DNA of 64,000 nt from Faecalibacter macacae (GTDB taxonomy: Bacteria > Bacteroidota > Bacteroidia > Flavobacteriales > Weeksellaceae). The notes beneath the pieces were generated by a model, which searched no databases, was not told the origin of the DNA, and saw nothing but the letters and a program-made list of their open reading frames with translations. A program made the translations under genes and the position numbers. The DNA is taken from contig NZ_RDOJ01000018.1 in assembly GCF_003687725.1 (NCBI RefSeq), positions 1-64,000 on the forward strand, given 5' to 3'. Shown here in pieces: positions 25,880-36,457 of the stretch; the first letter of the stretch is position 1, and every line of letters begins with the position of its first letter.

Positions 25880-28690
25880 TTAAAAAATTAACAAAGTCTG
25901 TTTTAAACCGTCAAGTAAACAAGCTAAAAAGAAATTAAAAAACGATTTTTCTTGATCGCGCTCTACCTCCTTTATTTCAGTTTGTTTCTCCTCTTCTTTT
26001 TTATTATCTTTAATCACGACATTAGCAATTTTGGAAAGAAATTTACGTTCCGTCCCATCGTCTTTAAGTAAATTAACTTTTAAATTATTGTACCTAATAT
26101 CAAATTCTCCTTTTGCTTTTTTATCATTTCCTAAGATATCAAAATTAACCTCATCAAATTTCCCTTCTGCCGAAACCTTTAAATAAGGCTTTAAAAATGG
26201 ATCCATGTCTTTTAATGAAAGATTTTTTATGTAGCCTTTAATTTTAAAATCTTCATTCTTGTTCATTGGATTAAAAGTCCAATTTGCATACATATTTCCA
26301 CCCATAAAATTAGATTTCCAATCTAAAGTTAAATCAGGTAATGTTTTCATTTTGTAGCCAGAATTAATGTTTTTGCCCACCGCATTAATATTAGAAAAAG
26401 TTAATTTTCCACTCCCAATACTATTTGGTCCTTCTTCAGCATACTCTAATTTAGAATTTATTATATCTAATTGTTTAACAGCTAAACCAAATTTCATTTT
26501 TCTTAATTTTTCAGAAAACATCGTTTTTCGCGATGTATCATCAGGCGGAATTTTGCTTCTAAAAATATTAGCGTTAAGTCCATTTAATGAAAATCTATTA
26601 GCGTTAAGATTAAAATCTTTCTGAGCATCAATATTCCACTTCACTCCTTTTCCGGTAATTTGATTGATAGAAAACGAATATAAATCTTGTTCTTTTTTTA
26701 ATTTCGACACAAAAGCACTACGAGAAATTTTAGGATTTAACTTTAAATTTTTAACTAATAAATCTCCATTACTAAATTTTAGCAAATTGGTATTTAATCG
26801 ATAAGTTTCATTCATATCAAAATCTAATCCTTGCGATTGTAATAATACTTTATCGTATAAAAACGGAATTGAATTTTTAATTGTCGATGGATCTACTTTA
26901 ATATTACTAAAACCTAAATCAAAAGTTTTTAATGTAAAATTCGGATTTGTTTTACCGTACGGAATCATTTTTAAAGTTCCGTTTTGCACAGATGTATTCT
27001 TTATTTTAATGATGTCATTAAATGAATTTGGAGTAACTGCATCTCGCTGAGCTACACGTTCTGGTTGACCAAATATTGTAAATTGTGGATTTCTTACGAT
27101 TAAATGATTTGCAACCAATTCCTTTGAATAATAATTTTTTAAACCAAGAAGTGTAATGTTCACATTGTTAAAATCAAACTTTTCGTTGGCTATAAATCGA
27201 GATTTTTTAATTTGAATTGTATCCACAATCAAATCAAAATCAATTAAAAATTTCTTGGTAGCATTTTCAGCTTTTTTAGCTATCGTTTTTTCATTTTTTT
27301 GATTGATGATTCTAACATTTACATCATCCAATTTAATTGCATTCGTTTTAAAATAAAATTGTGATTGATTAAATCCCCATTCATTATTCGTCATTCGTAA
27401 AATCGGAGCTTCGATATCTAATAATGTATTGGACGAAGTTCTATTATGAACAAATTGTTGATTAGATATCAATGGTTTCATTTTGAAATCTTGTAAAACC
27501 AAATTTTTCGTTGTAAAATCTAATTTAGATGCACATAGGTATTGTACTTCATTCAACTCATAATACATTGAATCAAGTTTAATTTTAAAGGTTTTATAAT
27601 CTATCGGAATTTCTGAAGTTCTTGTGATCGAATTCAATCGAATTCCATCAATATTACAAATTACATTATTGATATAAAAACGAGGCCTAGATGCGTCAGG
27701 ATACCACATTTTAATACTTCCATTTTCAATCTCAAAACGTTTTACGTTGATTAATTCAGCTTCAGGTTGCTTTATATTTTTAGTCGGTTTTACTGTTTTA
27801 TTCGCAGGTTTTGCCGAAATAATATTTATCGTTGGATTTGTAAATTTTATTAAATCAGATTTAAAGTAGAGTTTATCATGATTATCAAAACCCCAATCGG
27901 TATTGGTTAAAACTAATTTCGGAGATTCTATATCAAAAATATCTGCATCGGATCCATTAGGTGCATATTTTTTTCCATTTTTCTGAATCGGTTTTAATCT
28001 ATAATCATTCAGAATTAATTCTTCATCGCTCCATTTTACATGACTTGAAACCATGTATTGATGATTATTCATTCTAAAAACCATTGTATCAACCTCAATA
28101 TTAAAACTTGAAAATTGAAAAGGAATTTTCTTTTCGACAGTACGTTTATTGAATCTTATACCGTCAAAATCAATATTAATATTTTGTATGTTAGCTAACT
28201 TATCATTTCCTGTAGGAGAAAATAGATTAAAATTACCACCTTTAATCTCTAATGAATTAATATCTATACTTTGACCTACTTTTACTTGCGTTGTGTCTTT
28301 CTTAGCTTTGTTAGTAGGTTGATAATAATTTACATTTGGCTCTTTAATTTGAATTTTTAAAGCAGCGAGCTCTTTATTTTTAAAGAGTTTTATAAAATTT
28401 ACACCAACTACATTTATCTCTTTTACCTTACCAGTAACTTCTATTGAGTCTTTAATTGTAGCTGAATCTTTGGGTGAAACTTCTACATCACTTAACGAAA
28501 GTGAACTTTTTAAAATAGAAAAATTAACATCTTTATAAACAAAATTATAAGGTGTATCATTTTTCTCTGCAATAATACCTGGAAGTCGTTGATGAATAAG
28601 AAAGGATATTAAATAACCTAAAACAAAAAGTATCGCAATGACTGATGCCAAAGCGATACCCAATATTTTTATCCATTTTTTTATTATCAT
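25880..28690 (-). CDS. AsmA-like inner-membrane protein with large periplasmic beta-rich domain
   Basis: Protein of 936 aa: N-terminal membrane helix (about 8-32), then a long beta-rich periplasmic region of alternating segments such as FNSFNIEVDTM-, -NDYRLKPI- and -LKMIPYGKTN- type repeats, and a C-terminal part (about 780-900; SAEGKFDEVNFDILGN, KGEFDIRYNNLKVNLL) typical of AsmA/DUF748-like proteins. The last 20 residues (FFNFFLACLLDGLKQTLL) are amphipathic. AsmA-like proteins are thought to bridge lipids between inner and outer membrane. The first third contains two internally similar blocks (about 170-290 and 310-470). It stands alone, transcribed from minus. Confidence 0.75.
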   Translation of the reverse strand: MIIKKWIKILGIALASVIAILFVLGYLISFLIHQRLPGIIAEKNDTPYNFVYKDVNFSILKSSLSLSDVEVSPKDSATIKDSIEVTGKVKEINVVGVNFIKLFKNKELAALKIQIKEPNVNYYQPTNKAKKDTTQVKVGQSIDINSLEIKGGNFNLFSPTGNDKLANIQNINIDFDGIRFNKRTVEKKIPFQFSSFNIEVDTMVFRMNNHQYMVSSHVKWSDEELILNDYRLKPIQKNGKKYAPNGSDADIFDIESPKLVLTNTDWGFDNHDKLYFKSDLIKFTNPTINIISAKPANKTVKPTKNIKQPEAELINVKRFEIENGSIKMWYPDASRPRFYINNVICNIDGIRLNSITRTSEIPIDYKTFKIKLDSMYYELNEVQYLCASKLDFTTKNLVLQDFKMKPLISNQQFVHNRTSSNTLLDIEAPILRMTNNEWGFNQSQFYFKTNAIKLDDVNVRIINQKNEKTIAKKAENATKKFLIDFDLIVDTIQIKKSRFIANEKFDFNNVNITLLGLKNYYSKELVANHLIVRNPQFTIFGQPERVAQRDAVTPNSFNDIIKIKNTSVQNGTLKMIPYGKTNPNFTLKTFDLGFSNIKVDPSTIKNSIPFLYDKVLLQSQGLDFDMNETYRLNTNLLKFSNGDLLVKNLKLNPKISRSAFVSKLKKEQDLYSFSINQITGKGVKWNIDAQKDFNLNANRFSLNGLNANIFRSKIPPDDTSRKTMFSEKLRKMKFGLAVKQLDIINSKLEYAEEGPNSIGSGKLTFSNINAVGKNINSGYKMKTLPDLTLDWKSNFMGGNMYANWTFNPMNKNEDFKIKGYIKNLSLKDMDPFLKPYLKVSAEGKFDEVNFDILGNDKKAKGEFDIRYNNLKVNLLKDDGTERKFLSKIANVVIKDNKKEEEKQTEIKEVERDQEKSFFNFFLACLLDGLKQTLLIF

Positions 28691-28750
28691 ATTAGGTTAA
28701 AGTTAATTAACTAAATACTAACAAATTTTAATCCAAATATTTAAATCGAA

Positions 28751-29380
28751 TTACTCTGTGATGTCGTAAATTTCTTTAATGTCTTTCAAAATTTTATCAA
28801 AATCAAGTTTTAAATCAATAATTTGACCTGAAAACAAATCAAAAACCCATCCATGAACAACTAAACCACCGTTTAACATAGCTCTTTGTACAAAAGGATT
28901 TTTAACCGCATTTACGCATTGTTCTTGTACGTTTAATTCAACTAAACGATTATATCGCATACCTTCATTTTCAATCGCATTTAATTCATCCGCATGTAAA
29001 CGATAAACATCACGAATATTGCGTAACCATGGATTCATGATTCCTAAATCTTTAGGTATCATTGCTGATTTTATACCTCCACAATTGTAGTGTCCACAAA
29101 CAATAATATGCTTTACTTTTAAATGCTCTACAGCATAATCTAAAACAGAAGTAGTATTCATATCCAAACCAATTACCATATTGGCAATATTTCTGTGTAC
29201 AAAAACTTCTCCTGGTTCGGCACCTAATAACTCTTCAGCTGTTACGCGACTGTCCGAACAACCGATATACAAAACTTCAGGATTTTGACCTGAAGATAAC
29301 TCATCAAAATACGATGGATTCTGAGCTAAACGCTTATCAATCCATTCTTTATTATGCTCAAAAATTTTTTCTATATTCAT
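28751..29380 (-). CDS. can: Beta-class carbonic anhydrase
   Basis: Zinc enzyme of 209 aa, interconverting CO2 and bicarbonate. Zinc ligands Cys41, His97 and Cys100 with the Asp43-Arg45 dyad (CSDSR; GHYNCGG) are in place. Length and blocks (VFVHRNIAN at 59-67) match the E. coli Can type. It follows a small acetyltransferase gene with a 3-bp gap. It would supply bicarbonate, for example to carbamoyl-phosphate synthase at 57062-61392, as a general housekeeping function. Confidence 0.95.
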   Translation of the reverse strand: MNIEKIFEHNKEWIDKRLAQNPSYFDELSSGQNPEVLYIGCSDSRVTAEELLGAEPGEVFVHRNIANMVIGLDMNTTSVLDYAVEHLKVKHIIVCGHYNCGGIKSAMIPKDLGIMNPWLRNIRDVYRLHADELNAIENEGMRYNRLVELNVQEQCVNAVKNPFVQRAMLNGGLVVHGWVFDLFSGQIIDLKLDFDKILKDIKEIYDITE

Positions 29381-29383
29381 AAT

Positions 29384-29662
29384 CTAAACTACGTCTTGCA
29401 CCTCTGGATGATTCCCAATATAAACACTAACATATGAACAAAATGGACGAATTTTAAGCTGATTTTCTCTTGCATAATCTACAGCTTTTAAAACCAATTT
29501 TTCAGCCAATCCTTGTCCTCTAAGATTTGGATTAACTCCTGTATGATTAATGATCATTTCTTTATCTCTCAATAAAAAAGTTAATTCACCTACTGCAAAT
29601 TTTTGATCATCTATTAATTCAAAAACACCATTATTTCCGTTCAATTTTAATTCAATATTCAT
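29384..29662 (-). CDS. Small GNAT-like N-acetyltransferase (YjdJ type)
   Basis: Single-domain protein of 92 aa of the short Gcn5-related group: FLLRDKEMIINHTGVNPNLRGQG covers the beta-strand and the CoA loop (about 33-55; NLRGQGLAEKLV), ending with RPFCSYV and NHPEVQD. Partners of this kind (YidJ/YjdJ, human NATD1) have unknown substrates. A Met 11 codons upstream (29695) is possible, but MNIELKLNGN fits the family. Operon with carbonic anhydrase. Confidence 0.85.
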   Translation of the reverse strand: MNIELKLNGNNGVFELIDDQKFAVGELTFLLRDKEMIINHTGVNPNLRGQGLAEKLVLKAVDYARENQLKIRPFCSYVSVYIGNHPEVQDVV

Positions 29663-29888
29663 AGTTAAATTTTTATATGTTAGTAAAATATTCAATTATC
29701 TATCCAAAAGCATTAATTTAATTGTAAAATTTCATAACAAATTTAGCGCACGAAATTTTAAAAATGATGATGATTTTGAGTTAATTTTTCGAATAATTTA
29801 CAATTTATTAAACCATTGATTAACAATATGTTTATAAATCGTTATATAAATAATGTATAACAAGCGATTTTATTCGTTCGATATTTCT

Positions 29889-29896
29889 TACATTTG
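29889..29896 (+). promoter_or_regulatory. dnaN promoter -7 box
   Basis: TACATTTG fits TAnnTTTG about 32 bp before the dnaN ATG; no TTG at the right distance, so support is partial. Confidence 0.3.
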
Positions 29897-29927
29897 TTAG
29901 ATATATTTAGGAAAATATTCTTCTCTT

Positions 29928-31046
29928 ATGAAATTTATTGTATCAAGCAACACGCTATTAAAAAATGTTAACTTAATTGGTGGTGTTATCAACTCGAATA
30001 ACACATTACCTATCCTTGATAATTTTTTATTTGAATTAGACGGAAATCAATTAACAATTACTGGATCTGATTTAGAAACTACAATTTCAACAACTTTAGA
30101 AGTTGAATCAAACGACAGTGGAAAAATTGCAATTCCATCTAAAATCTTAACTGATACGTTAAAAACTTTCCCTGCACAGCCTTTAACTTTTATCCAAAAA
30201 GAAGGTCACACGTTAGAAATTGTGTCAGAACAAGGAAACTATCAGTTAGCATTTGAAGATGCTAATGAATATCCTCAAACTCCAGATATCGAAGATGCAA
30301 GCAATACAACAGTTGGTGCAAGCATTTTATCTGAAGCTATCGTAAAAACAATTTTTGCTACTGGAAACGACGAATTACGCCCAATTATGACAGGTGTATT
30401 CTTTCAAGCAGATAATGATATTTTCCGTTTTGTTGCAACTGATGCGCACCGTTTAGTGAAATACACACGTACAGGTTTAGAAAACGCTGGAACTTCTGAA
30501 TACATTATGCCTAAAAAACCTTTAAACTTATTAAAGAATATTTTAGGAGGAAATAATGATGATGTAACAATCGAATACAACAAAACAAATACTCGTTTCT
30601 CTTTCCAAAACATCGTTTTAACTTGTCGTTTAATCGACGGAAAGTACCCAAATTATGAAGCGGTAATCCCAAAAGAAAATCCAAACGTATTAACAATTAA
30701 CAGAAACTTATTCTTAACATCGTTAAAACGTGTGGCAATTTTCTCTAACAAAACAACAAATCAAGTTCGTTTAAAATTAATTGGAAACTCATTAACGATT
30801 TCAGCAGAAGACGTAGACTTCGCTAACAAAGCAGAAGAACGTTTACCTTGCGATTACAACGGTACAGATTTACAAATTGGTTTCAACTCTCGTTTTTTAA
30901 TTGAGATGTTAAACAATTTACAATCAGACGAGATTACATTAGAAATGTCTGAACCTAATCGTGCCGGAATCATTAAACCAGTTGATGGTTTAGAAGATGG
31001 TGAAGAAATCTTAATGTTAGTTATGCCTGTAATGTTAAACGCATAA
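29928..31046 (+). CDS. dnaN: DNA polymerase III beta subunit (sliding clamp)
   Basis: Processivity clamp of 372 aa with the three repeated beta-clamp domains; conserved stretches include GSDLETTIS near 44-52, LRPIMTGVFFQ near 147-157, FVATDAHRLV near 165-174 and the C terminus EEILMLVMPVMLN. Length is normal. It is not beside dnaA in this window; pheT follows 33 bp later, so cotranscription is possible. Codon use is the most GC-tolerant of the region, as expected for a highly expressed gene. Confidence 0.97.
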   Translation: MKFIVSSNTLLKNVNLIGGVINSNNTLPILDNFLFELDGNQLTITGSDLETTISTTLEVESNDSGKIAIPSKILTDTLKTFPAQPLTFIQKEGHTLEIVSEQGNYQLAFEDANEYPQTPDIEDASNTTVGASILSEAIVKTIFATGNDELRPIMTGVFFQADNDIFRFVATDAHRLVKYTRTGLENAGTSEYIMPKKPLNLLKNILGGNNDDVTIEYNKTNTRFSFQNIVLTCRLIDGKYPNYEAVIPKENPNVLTINRNLFLTSLKRVAIFSNKTTNQVRLKLIGNSLTISAEDVDFANKAEERLPCDYNGTDLQIGFNSRFLIEMLNNLQSDEITLEMSEPNRAGIIKPVDGLEDGEEILMLVMPVMLNA

Positions 31047-31079
31047 TCAAACAGATAAAAATCTTTTTTTCAAATAACA

Positions 31080-33494
31080 ATGAAAATTTCATATAATTGG
31101 CTTAAAACCTACATCGATACTGAAGTTTCTTTAGACGAAATTTCAGCGGTATTAACAAATATCGGACTTGAAGTTGAAGGTGTAGAAAAAGTAGGTGGAG
31201 CTAAAGAATACTTAGAAACAGTAGTGGTTGGTAAAGTGTTAGAAACTCAACCTCATCCAAATGCTGATAAATTAAAAGTTACTAAAATCGACTTAGGTGA
31301 CGGACAAGCAACGCAAATCGTATGTGGTGCGCCAAACGTAGCTGCAGGACAAACTGTACCTGTTGCAACAATTGGGACTGTTTTCCCTGGTGATTTTAAA
31401 ATTAAAAAATCTAAAATTCGTGGAGAAGAATCTTTCGGAATGATTTGCTCTGAAGTAGAGTTAGGAATCGGAGAAGATAATTCTGGAATTTTAGTATTGG
31501 ACGATGCCTTAGTTGCAGGAACTCCATTAGCAACAGTTTTTGTTGAAGAAGAAGATCATTTAATTGAAATTGGTTTAACACCAAACCGTGCAGATGCTAT
31601 GTCTCACTTCGGTGTTGCTCGTGATTTATATGCTGCTTTCAAAGCGCGTGAAATCAACGGATCTTTCACTTCTTACAATGTTGATACTTATCCAACAACA
31701 GATTTTGGAGCAAATCCAATCGCTATCGAAGTTGTAGACACAGAAGCTGCACCTCGTTACGCTGGGATTTACTTAAAAAATGTTACGGTTAAAGAATCGC
31801 CAGATTGGTTAAAATACAAATTACGTACTATTGGTTTATCGCCAATTAACAACGTAGTAGATATTACAAACTTTATTTTACACGATTTAGGGCAACCTTT
31901 ACACGCATTTGATGCTGATAAAATCGAAGGAAATAAAGTTAAAGTTCAGAAATTAACTGAAGGAACTAAATTTACAACATTAGACGGAGTTGAGCGTACG
32001 TTAAAAGGTCACGAATTAATGATCTGCAACGAAAATGCGCCAATGTGTATGGCTGGTGTTTTTGGAGGACAAGATTCTGGAATTTCAGAAACTACTAAAA
32101 ACGTATTCTTAGAATCAGCTTACTTCGAGCCTGTAACAATTCGTAAAGGAGCAAAAGCGCACGGTTTAAACACGGATGCTTCTTTCCGTTTCGAACGTGG
32201 AATTGATCCTACAATTACAGTTGATGCTTTAAAGAAAGCTGTAATGATGTTAGTAGAATTAGCAGATGCTGAAATCTCTTCTAACATTACAGATATTTAC
32301 CCAACTACAATCGAAAACTTTAAATTCGATTTACGTTTAGCGAAAGTTAAAGAATTATTAGGTGTTGAAATTCCTGAAGCAACAATCAAAACGATTTTAG
32401 CAGCATTAGACATCAATATCTTAAACGAAACTGAAGGAACATTAGCAATTGAAGTTCCTGCTTACCGTGTAGACGTACAACGTGAGGTAGATATCATCGA
32501 AGATATTTTAAGAATATACGGATACGATAACATCGAGATTCCTTCTAAATTCTCATTCTCATACGTTCCTACAACTTCTATTGATCCTGAAAAAACAGAA
32601 GATTTTGTTGCAAGACAATTAACTGCTTCTGGTTTCAACGAAGCAATGAACAACTCTTTAACTAAAAAAGAATACGAAAATGTATTCTTCTATCCAGAAG
32701 GAGAAAGTGTTGAAATGTTAAACCCATTATCAGCAGATTTAGCTGTTATGCGTCGTACATTATTAAACGGATTATTAGAAAATGTTGCATTCAACGTAAA
32801 TCGTCGTAATACAAACGTTAAATTATTCGAATTCGGAAAAATTTATCGTAAATTAAATGGTATTTACGAAGAAAAAAGATGTTTAGCAATTACATTATCT
32901 GGTAACTACACTTCTGAATCTTGGACAGGAAACTTACGTAAAGCTTCTTTTGCAGATTTAAAAGGTTTAGTACAACAATTATTTGTTCGTTTAAAAATCG
33001 AAATCACTGCTGAAAAAGCAGCTAATAACGATAATTACACAGATGGAATTGAAGTTTTCCACAACGAAGTTTCTTTAGGAACTGTTGGAATCATCAATAA
33101 AAAATTAGCGAAGAAAATTGGTGTTAGTCAAGAAGTATTTTACGCACAATTAGATTGGGATGCGATTCTTACTTTAGCTAATGAGCAAAAATTAACATAC
33201 CAAGATATTGCTAAATTCCCATCGTCTCGTCGTGACTTAGCTTTATTATTAGATAATACAGTTAAATATGAAGAATTATATAATGCAGCTCGTACAGTTA
33301 AAACGAACTTATTAAAAGATATTAATTTATTCGACGTTTACGAAGGAGATAAATTACCTGCAGGTAAAAAATCATACGCGTTAAGCTTCATCATTCAGGA
33401 TGAAAATAAAACATTAAGCGATCAAGAAATTGATGGAGTAATGAATAAATTAATCAAAGTTTACCAAACACAATTCAATGCTGAATTGAGATAA
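31080..33494 (+). CDS. pheT: Phenylalanyl-tRNA synthetase beta subunit
   Basis: Protein of 804 aa, normal length. Domains in order: EMAP/tRNA-binding (about 40-150; GKVLETQPHPNADKL), B3/B4 editing region (about 210-400; GLSPINNVVDITNF, LGQPLHAFDADK), B5 (about 410-480), the catalytic-like core (about 490-690) and the C-terminal anticodon-binding FDX-ACB domain (KFPSSRRDLALLLD to the end). The alpha subunit gene pheS is elsewhere. The short gap to the META lipoprotein (11 bp) suggests read-through. Confidence 0.97.
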   Translation: MKISYNWLKTYIDTEVSLDEISAVLTNIGLEVEGVEKVGGAKEYLETVVVGKVLETQPHPNADKLKVTKIDLGDGQATQIVCGAPNVAAGQTVPVATIGTVFPGDFKIKKSKIRGEESFGMICSEVELGIGEDNSGILVLDDALVAGTPLATVFVEEEDHLIEIGLTPNRADAMSHFGVARDLYAAFKAREINGSFTSYNVDTYPTTDFGANPIAIEVVDTEAAPRYAGIYLKNVTVKESPDWLKYKLRTIGLSPINNVVDITNFILHDLGQPLHAFDADKIEGNKVKVQKLTEGTKFTTLDGVERTLKGHELMICNENAPMCMAGVFGGQDSGISETTKNVFLESAYFEPVTIRKGAKAHGLNTDASFRFERGIDPTITVDALKKAVMMLVELADAEISSNITDIYPTTIENFKFDLRLAKVKELLGVEIPEATIKTILAALDINILNETEGTLAIEVPAYRVDVQREVDIIEDILRIYGYDNIEIPSKFSFSYVPTTSIDPEKTEDFVARQLTASGFNEAMNNSLTKKEYENVFFYPEGESVEMLNPLSADLAVMRRTLLNGLLENVAFNVNRRNTNVKLFEFGKIYRKLNGIYEEKRCLAITLSGNYTSESWTGNLRKASFADLKGLVQQLFVRLKIEITAEKAANNDNYTDGIEVFHNEVSLGTVGIINKKLAKKIGVSQEVFYAQLDWDAILTLANEQKLTYQDIAKFPSSRRDLALLLDNTVKYEELYNAARTVKTNLLKDINLFDVYEGDKLPAGKKSYALSFIIQDENKTLSDQEIDGVMNKLIKVYQTQFNAELR

Positions 33495-33505
33495 AATATA
33501 AGCTT

Positions 33506-33940
33506 ATGAAATTAGTAAAAGTATTATCAGTTTTCGCTTTATCAGGTTTACTATTAACTGCTTGTTCTACATCAACAGGTGCATCAACAGGCTATAACGT
33601 ATTATCTAAAAGTAAATCTTCATTAACAGATACACAATGGAATTTAGTTGAGGAAGACGAAATCGTAAAAGGTTTTAACGGAGATAATGTACATATAACA
33701 ATTACTGAAGATGGTAAATTAAATGGTTATGCAGGATGTAATCAAATATTTTCCGAAGGTGTTTTAAATGGTTCTTCTATTAAATTTGATTTGATTGGAG
33801 GAACAAAGATACTTTGTCCATCTAATAAAACTGAAGAATCATTCACAAGTATTTTAAAATCTGTTGATCGTTACGAAATCAAAGGAAACGAATTATATTT
33901 TTACAAAGGAAATATGCTTTTATTAAAGTTTAAAAACTAA
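33506..33940 (+). CDS. META-domain lipoprotein (HslJ-like)
   Basis: Lipoprotein of 144 aa: signal peptide with lipobox LTAC and lipidated Cys20, short linker, then a META domain (about 42-140; LTDTQWNLVE, GYAGCNQIFSEG, LCPSNKTEESF). The paired Cys in GCN and LCP are the usual disulfide of this family. META proteins are envelope proteins linked in other species to stress and antibiotic tolerance. It lies 11 bp after pheT and ends at a strong terminator. Confidence 0.9.
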   Translation: MKLVKVLSVFALSGLLLTACSTSTGASTGYNVLSKSKSSLTDTQWNLVEEDEIVKGFNGDNVHITITEDGKLNGYAGCNQIFSEGVLNGSSIKFDLIGGTKILCPSNKTEESFTSILKSVDRYEIKGNELYFYKGNMLLLKFKN

Positions 33941-33960
33941 GAGAAGAATATATAAATAAA

Positions 33961-33989
33961 AAAGGCGAACCAATTGGTTCGCCTTTTTT
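33961..33989. terminator. Bidirectional terminator
   Basis: A perfect 26-nt palindrome (33961-33986, arms AAAGGCGAACC/GGTTCGCCTTT) with T-runs outside separates the META gene from the convergent antiporter gene. Confidence 0.9.
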
Positions 33990-33996
33990 ATTTTAT

Positions 33997-35274
33997 CTAA
34001 TGTGAAGTTTCTGCTTCAGATTCTTCACCAGAATCATCTTTTAAAAGTTTATTTGCTACTTTTCCTACTGTTAACCCTTGTACAACAATTGAGAATAATA
34101 CGACAATATATGTGATTTCTAATAATAAATCTTTCCATTCACCATTAGGCAAAGACATTACAAGTGCAATTGAAACACCTCCTCTAATCCCTCCCCAAAC
34201 CATTACTGGTAGAGAACCTTTAGAATATGGATTTCTTCTTAACAATGTCTTGAAAGGAATTAAAATTGATAAGAAACGAGAGAATAACACAATAAAAATA
34301 GATGCTACACCTAATAAAATCTGATCTAATAAATCGTCAATTAATAATAATTCGAATCCAATGAATAAGAATAAAATAGCATTCATAATCTCATCGATTA
34401 ACTCCCAAAATTTACCTAAGTAATCTTGTGTTTCTTTAGACATTGCAACCGATTTACCATAATTCCCGATAATTAGACCAGCAATTACCATAGCTAATGG
34501 AGAAGAAACATGCGTTTCTTTTGCAATTAAGAAACCTCCCATTACAATAGCTAATGTCATTAAAACAGAAACTTTATAGTCATCTATCTTCTTCATTAAA
34601 TTAGATGCTGTTAATCCTAAGAATGCTCCTAAAGCAATTCCACCGACTGCTTCTAATAAAAATAATTTAGAAACTGAAACAAAATTAGCATCAAAGTTTG
34701 GATTCGTTGCAATTTGTAAAACAACTGCAAACATAACTACCGCAACCCCATCATTAAACAAAGATTCTCCTGTAATCTTAGTTTCAATTGATTTAGGGAC
34801 TTTAGCTTGTTTTAAAATTCCTAAGACAACGATTGGATCTGTTGGTGAAATTAATGTACCAAATAACAAACAGTAGATGTAAGGAATGTTAATTCCGAAA
34901 TAAGGTGCTAAGTAATACAAAATTCCAGAAACTATAAATGCAGATAATACAACACTAATAGTTGCATAGGTCATAATCGCCCATTTTTGATCTTTCAGAT
35001 CACTAAACTTAACATGGAGCGCCCCAGCAAATAATAAAAAATTAAGCATTGCACCCATTAAGATTTCATTAAAATCTAAATCGGTAAATAATTCGTACAA
35101 TTCCTTAGTTGCATCAGGAAAAAATTGATCTCCTAGTAAACGAATAACAACAGAAACTAACATAGCGATAATCATAATTCCGATTGTTCCCGGAAGTTTC
35201 AAAAACCGCAGATTAACGTAAGCAAAAATCGAGGCAAGCACAATCAAAGCAGAAAAAGAGTAATACAATTCCAT
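33997..35274 (-). CDS. CPA1-type Na+/H+ antiporter
   Basis: Membrane protein of 425 aa with about twelve helices. Diagnostic blocks: [18 protein letters not shown] near 139-156 (the ion-binding ND-like region of CPA antiporters), [13 protein letters not shown] near 170-182 and [16 protein letters not shown] near 361-376. It would exchange Na+ (or K+) for protons. The C-terminal tail is short and acidic ([10 protein letters not shown]), without the large regulatory domain of some NhaP proteins. Confidence 0.92.
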   Translation of the reverse strand: MELYYSFSALIVLASIFAYVNLRFLKLPGTIGIMIIAMLVSVVIRLLGDQFFPDATKELYELFTDLDFNEILMGAMLNFLLFAGALHVKFSDLKDQKWAIMTYATISVVLSAFIVSGILYYLAPYFGINIPYIYCLLFGTLISPTDPIVVLGILKQAKVPKSIETKITGESLFNDGVAVVMFAVVLQIATNPNFDANFVSVSKLFLLEAVGGIALGAFLGLTASNLMKKIDDYKVSVLMTLAIVMGGFLIAKETHVSSPLAMVIAGLIIGNYGKSVAMSKETQDYLGKFWELIDEIMNAILFLFIGFELLLIDDLLDQILLGVASIFIVLFSRFLSILIPFKTLLRRNPYSKGSLPVMVWGGIRGGVSIALVMSLPNGEWKDLLLEITYIVVLFSIVVQGLTVGKVANKLLKDDSGEESEAETSH

Positions 35275-35322
35275 TGGCTGAAAAATAATTGTTTAAAAAT
35301 TTATGAAGCCTAAAGATACGAA

Positions 35323-35346
35323 AAAAGCCACTTTTCAGTGGCTTTT
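35323..35346 (-). terminator. Terminator of the OmpA-like lipoprotein gene
   Basis: AAAAGCCACT (35323-35332), loop TTTC, AGTGGCTTTT (35337-35346); on the minus strand followed by TT and then a short AT run. Confidence 0.85.
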
Positions 35347-35388
35347 AACATTTATAAAGAAAAATAAAATTCTATTTTTATGAAATCA

Positions 35389-36231
35389 TTAATCTTTTGG
35401 AGCTTGACCAATTAATTCCATAAATTGATCTAACTTAGGTAAGATAATAATTTGTGTACGACGGTTTTTTGAACGTCCATCTTCTGATGCGTTAGAAGTT
35501 AATGGGTTGTATTCACCACGTCCACCAGCTGTCATACGTTTTCCATCAACACCATATTGGTTTTGTAATGCTTGTACTACAGATGAAGCACGTAATGCAG
35601 ATAAATCCCAGTTATTACGGATATTAGTTTTATTAATAGGCACATTATCTGTATTACCTTCAATTAATACATCGTAATCTCTGTAATCATTAATAATCTT
35701 TGCAATTTTACTTAAAGTCTCACCAGCTGCTGGAGAAATTTCGTAAGAACCAGATTTGTATAACATGTTATCTGATAACGAAATATAAACCACACCTTTT
35801 AATACTTGTACATCAACATCCTTAGTTTCTTCACGAGATAAAGAACGAGTTAAATTGTTCGTTAAAACCATGTTTAAACTATCAGACTTATTTTTAGTAT
35901 TAACTAAATGCTTGATGTATTTATTTGATTCGTTAATTTCTTTTACTAATTCAGCAACATTTTTGTTACCACCTTCAATACAATTCGATAAAGCCTTTTG
36001 TAATTCACGTACTTGTGCACGTTCGCTAGAAACTGTGTTTTCGAATTGATTATTTGAGTTCTCGAAATTAGCTAATTTAGATTTAGCTACAGCTAATTCA
36101 GTTTGACATCCTTGGTTTTCAGAATAAACTGAATTAAAACGGTTTGATAACTCGTCATACTTTTTTTGACTCACACAACTAAACATAGTTGTCCCAGCGA
36201 TTAACACTAGTGGGAAAATTGAAACTTTCAT
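35389..36231 (-). CDS. OmpA-family peptidoglycan-associated lipoprotein
   Basis: Lipoprotein of 280 aa: signal with lipobox and Cys19 (TTMFSCVSQ), coiled-coil stalk (about 25-135), then an OmpA domain (about 140-270) that binds diaminopimelate peptidoglycan: LIEGNTDNVPI, NWDLSALRASSVVQAL and GRGEYNP ... SKNRRTQIII with the conserved Asp and Arg. It would tether the outer membrane to the wall. Related flavobacterial proteins are abundant; no partner gene adjacent. Divergent neighbours and its own terminator indicate a single-gene unit. Confidence 0.92.
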   Translation of the reverse strand: MKVSIFPLVLIAGTTMFSCVSQKKYDELSNRFNSVYSENQGCQTELAVAKSKLANFENSNNQFENTVSSERAQVRELQKALSNCIEGGNKNVAELVKEINESNKYIKHLVNTKNKSDSLNMVLTNNLTRSLSREETKDVDVQVLKGVVYISLSDNMLYKSGSYEISPAAGETLSKIAKIINDYRDYDVLIEGNTDNVPINKTNIRNNWDLSALRASSVVQALQNQYGVDGKRMTAGGRGEYNPLTSNASEDGRSKNRRTQIIILPKLDQFMELIGQAPKD

Positions 36232-36395
36232 AAATATTCTAATATTTAATTAATACGAATTTATAACTTTATCACAATAAGTCTAATATATTCATTATGC
36301 AATGAATAATACATTAAAATTTTGTTGTGATACTAATTAGTAAAATTACTTCATATGTAGTTATAATATGATATTATTAAAGCTAATATATTACA

Positions 36396-36430
36396 AAAAG
36401 CTCTCCAAAACATGTTATTGAAGAGCTTTT
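36396..36430 (-). terminator. Terminator of kbp
   Basis: AAAAGCTCT (36396-36404) and AGAGCTTTT (36422-36430) with a 17-nt loop; T-runs on both sides. Confidence 0.75.
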
Positions 36431-36457
36431 TTATTAACAATTATATTTTTCTATAAT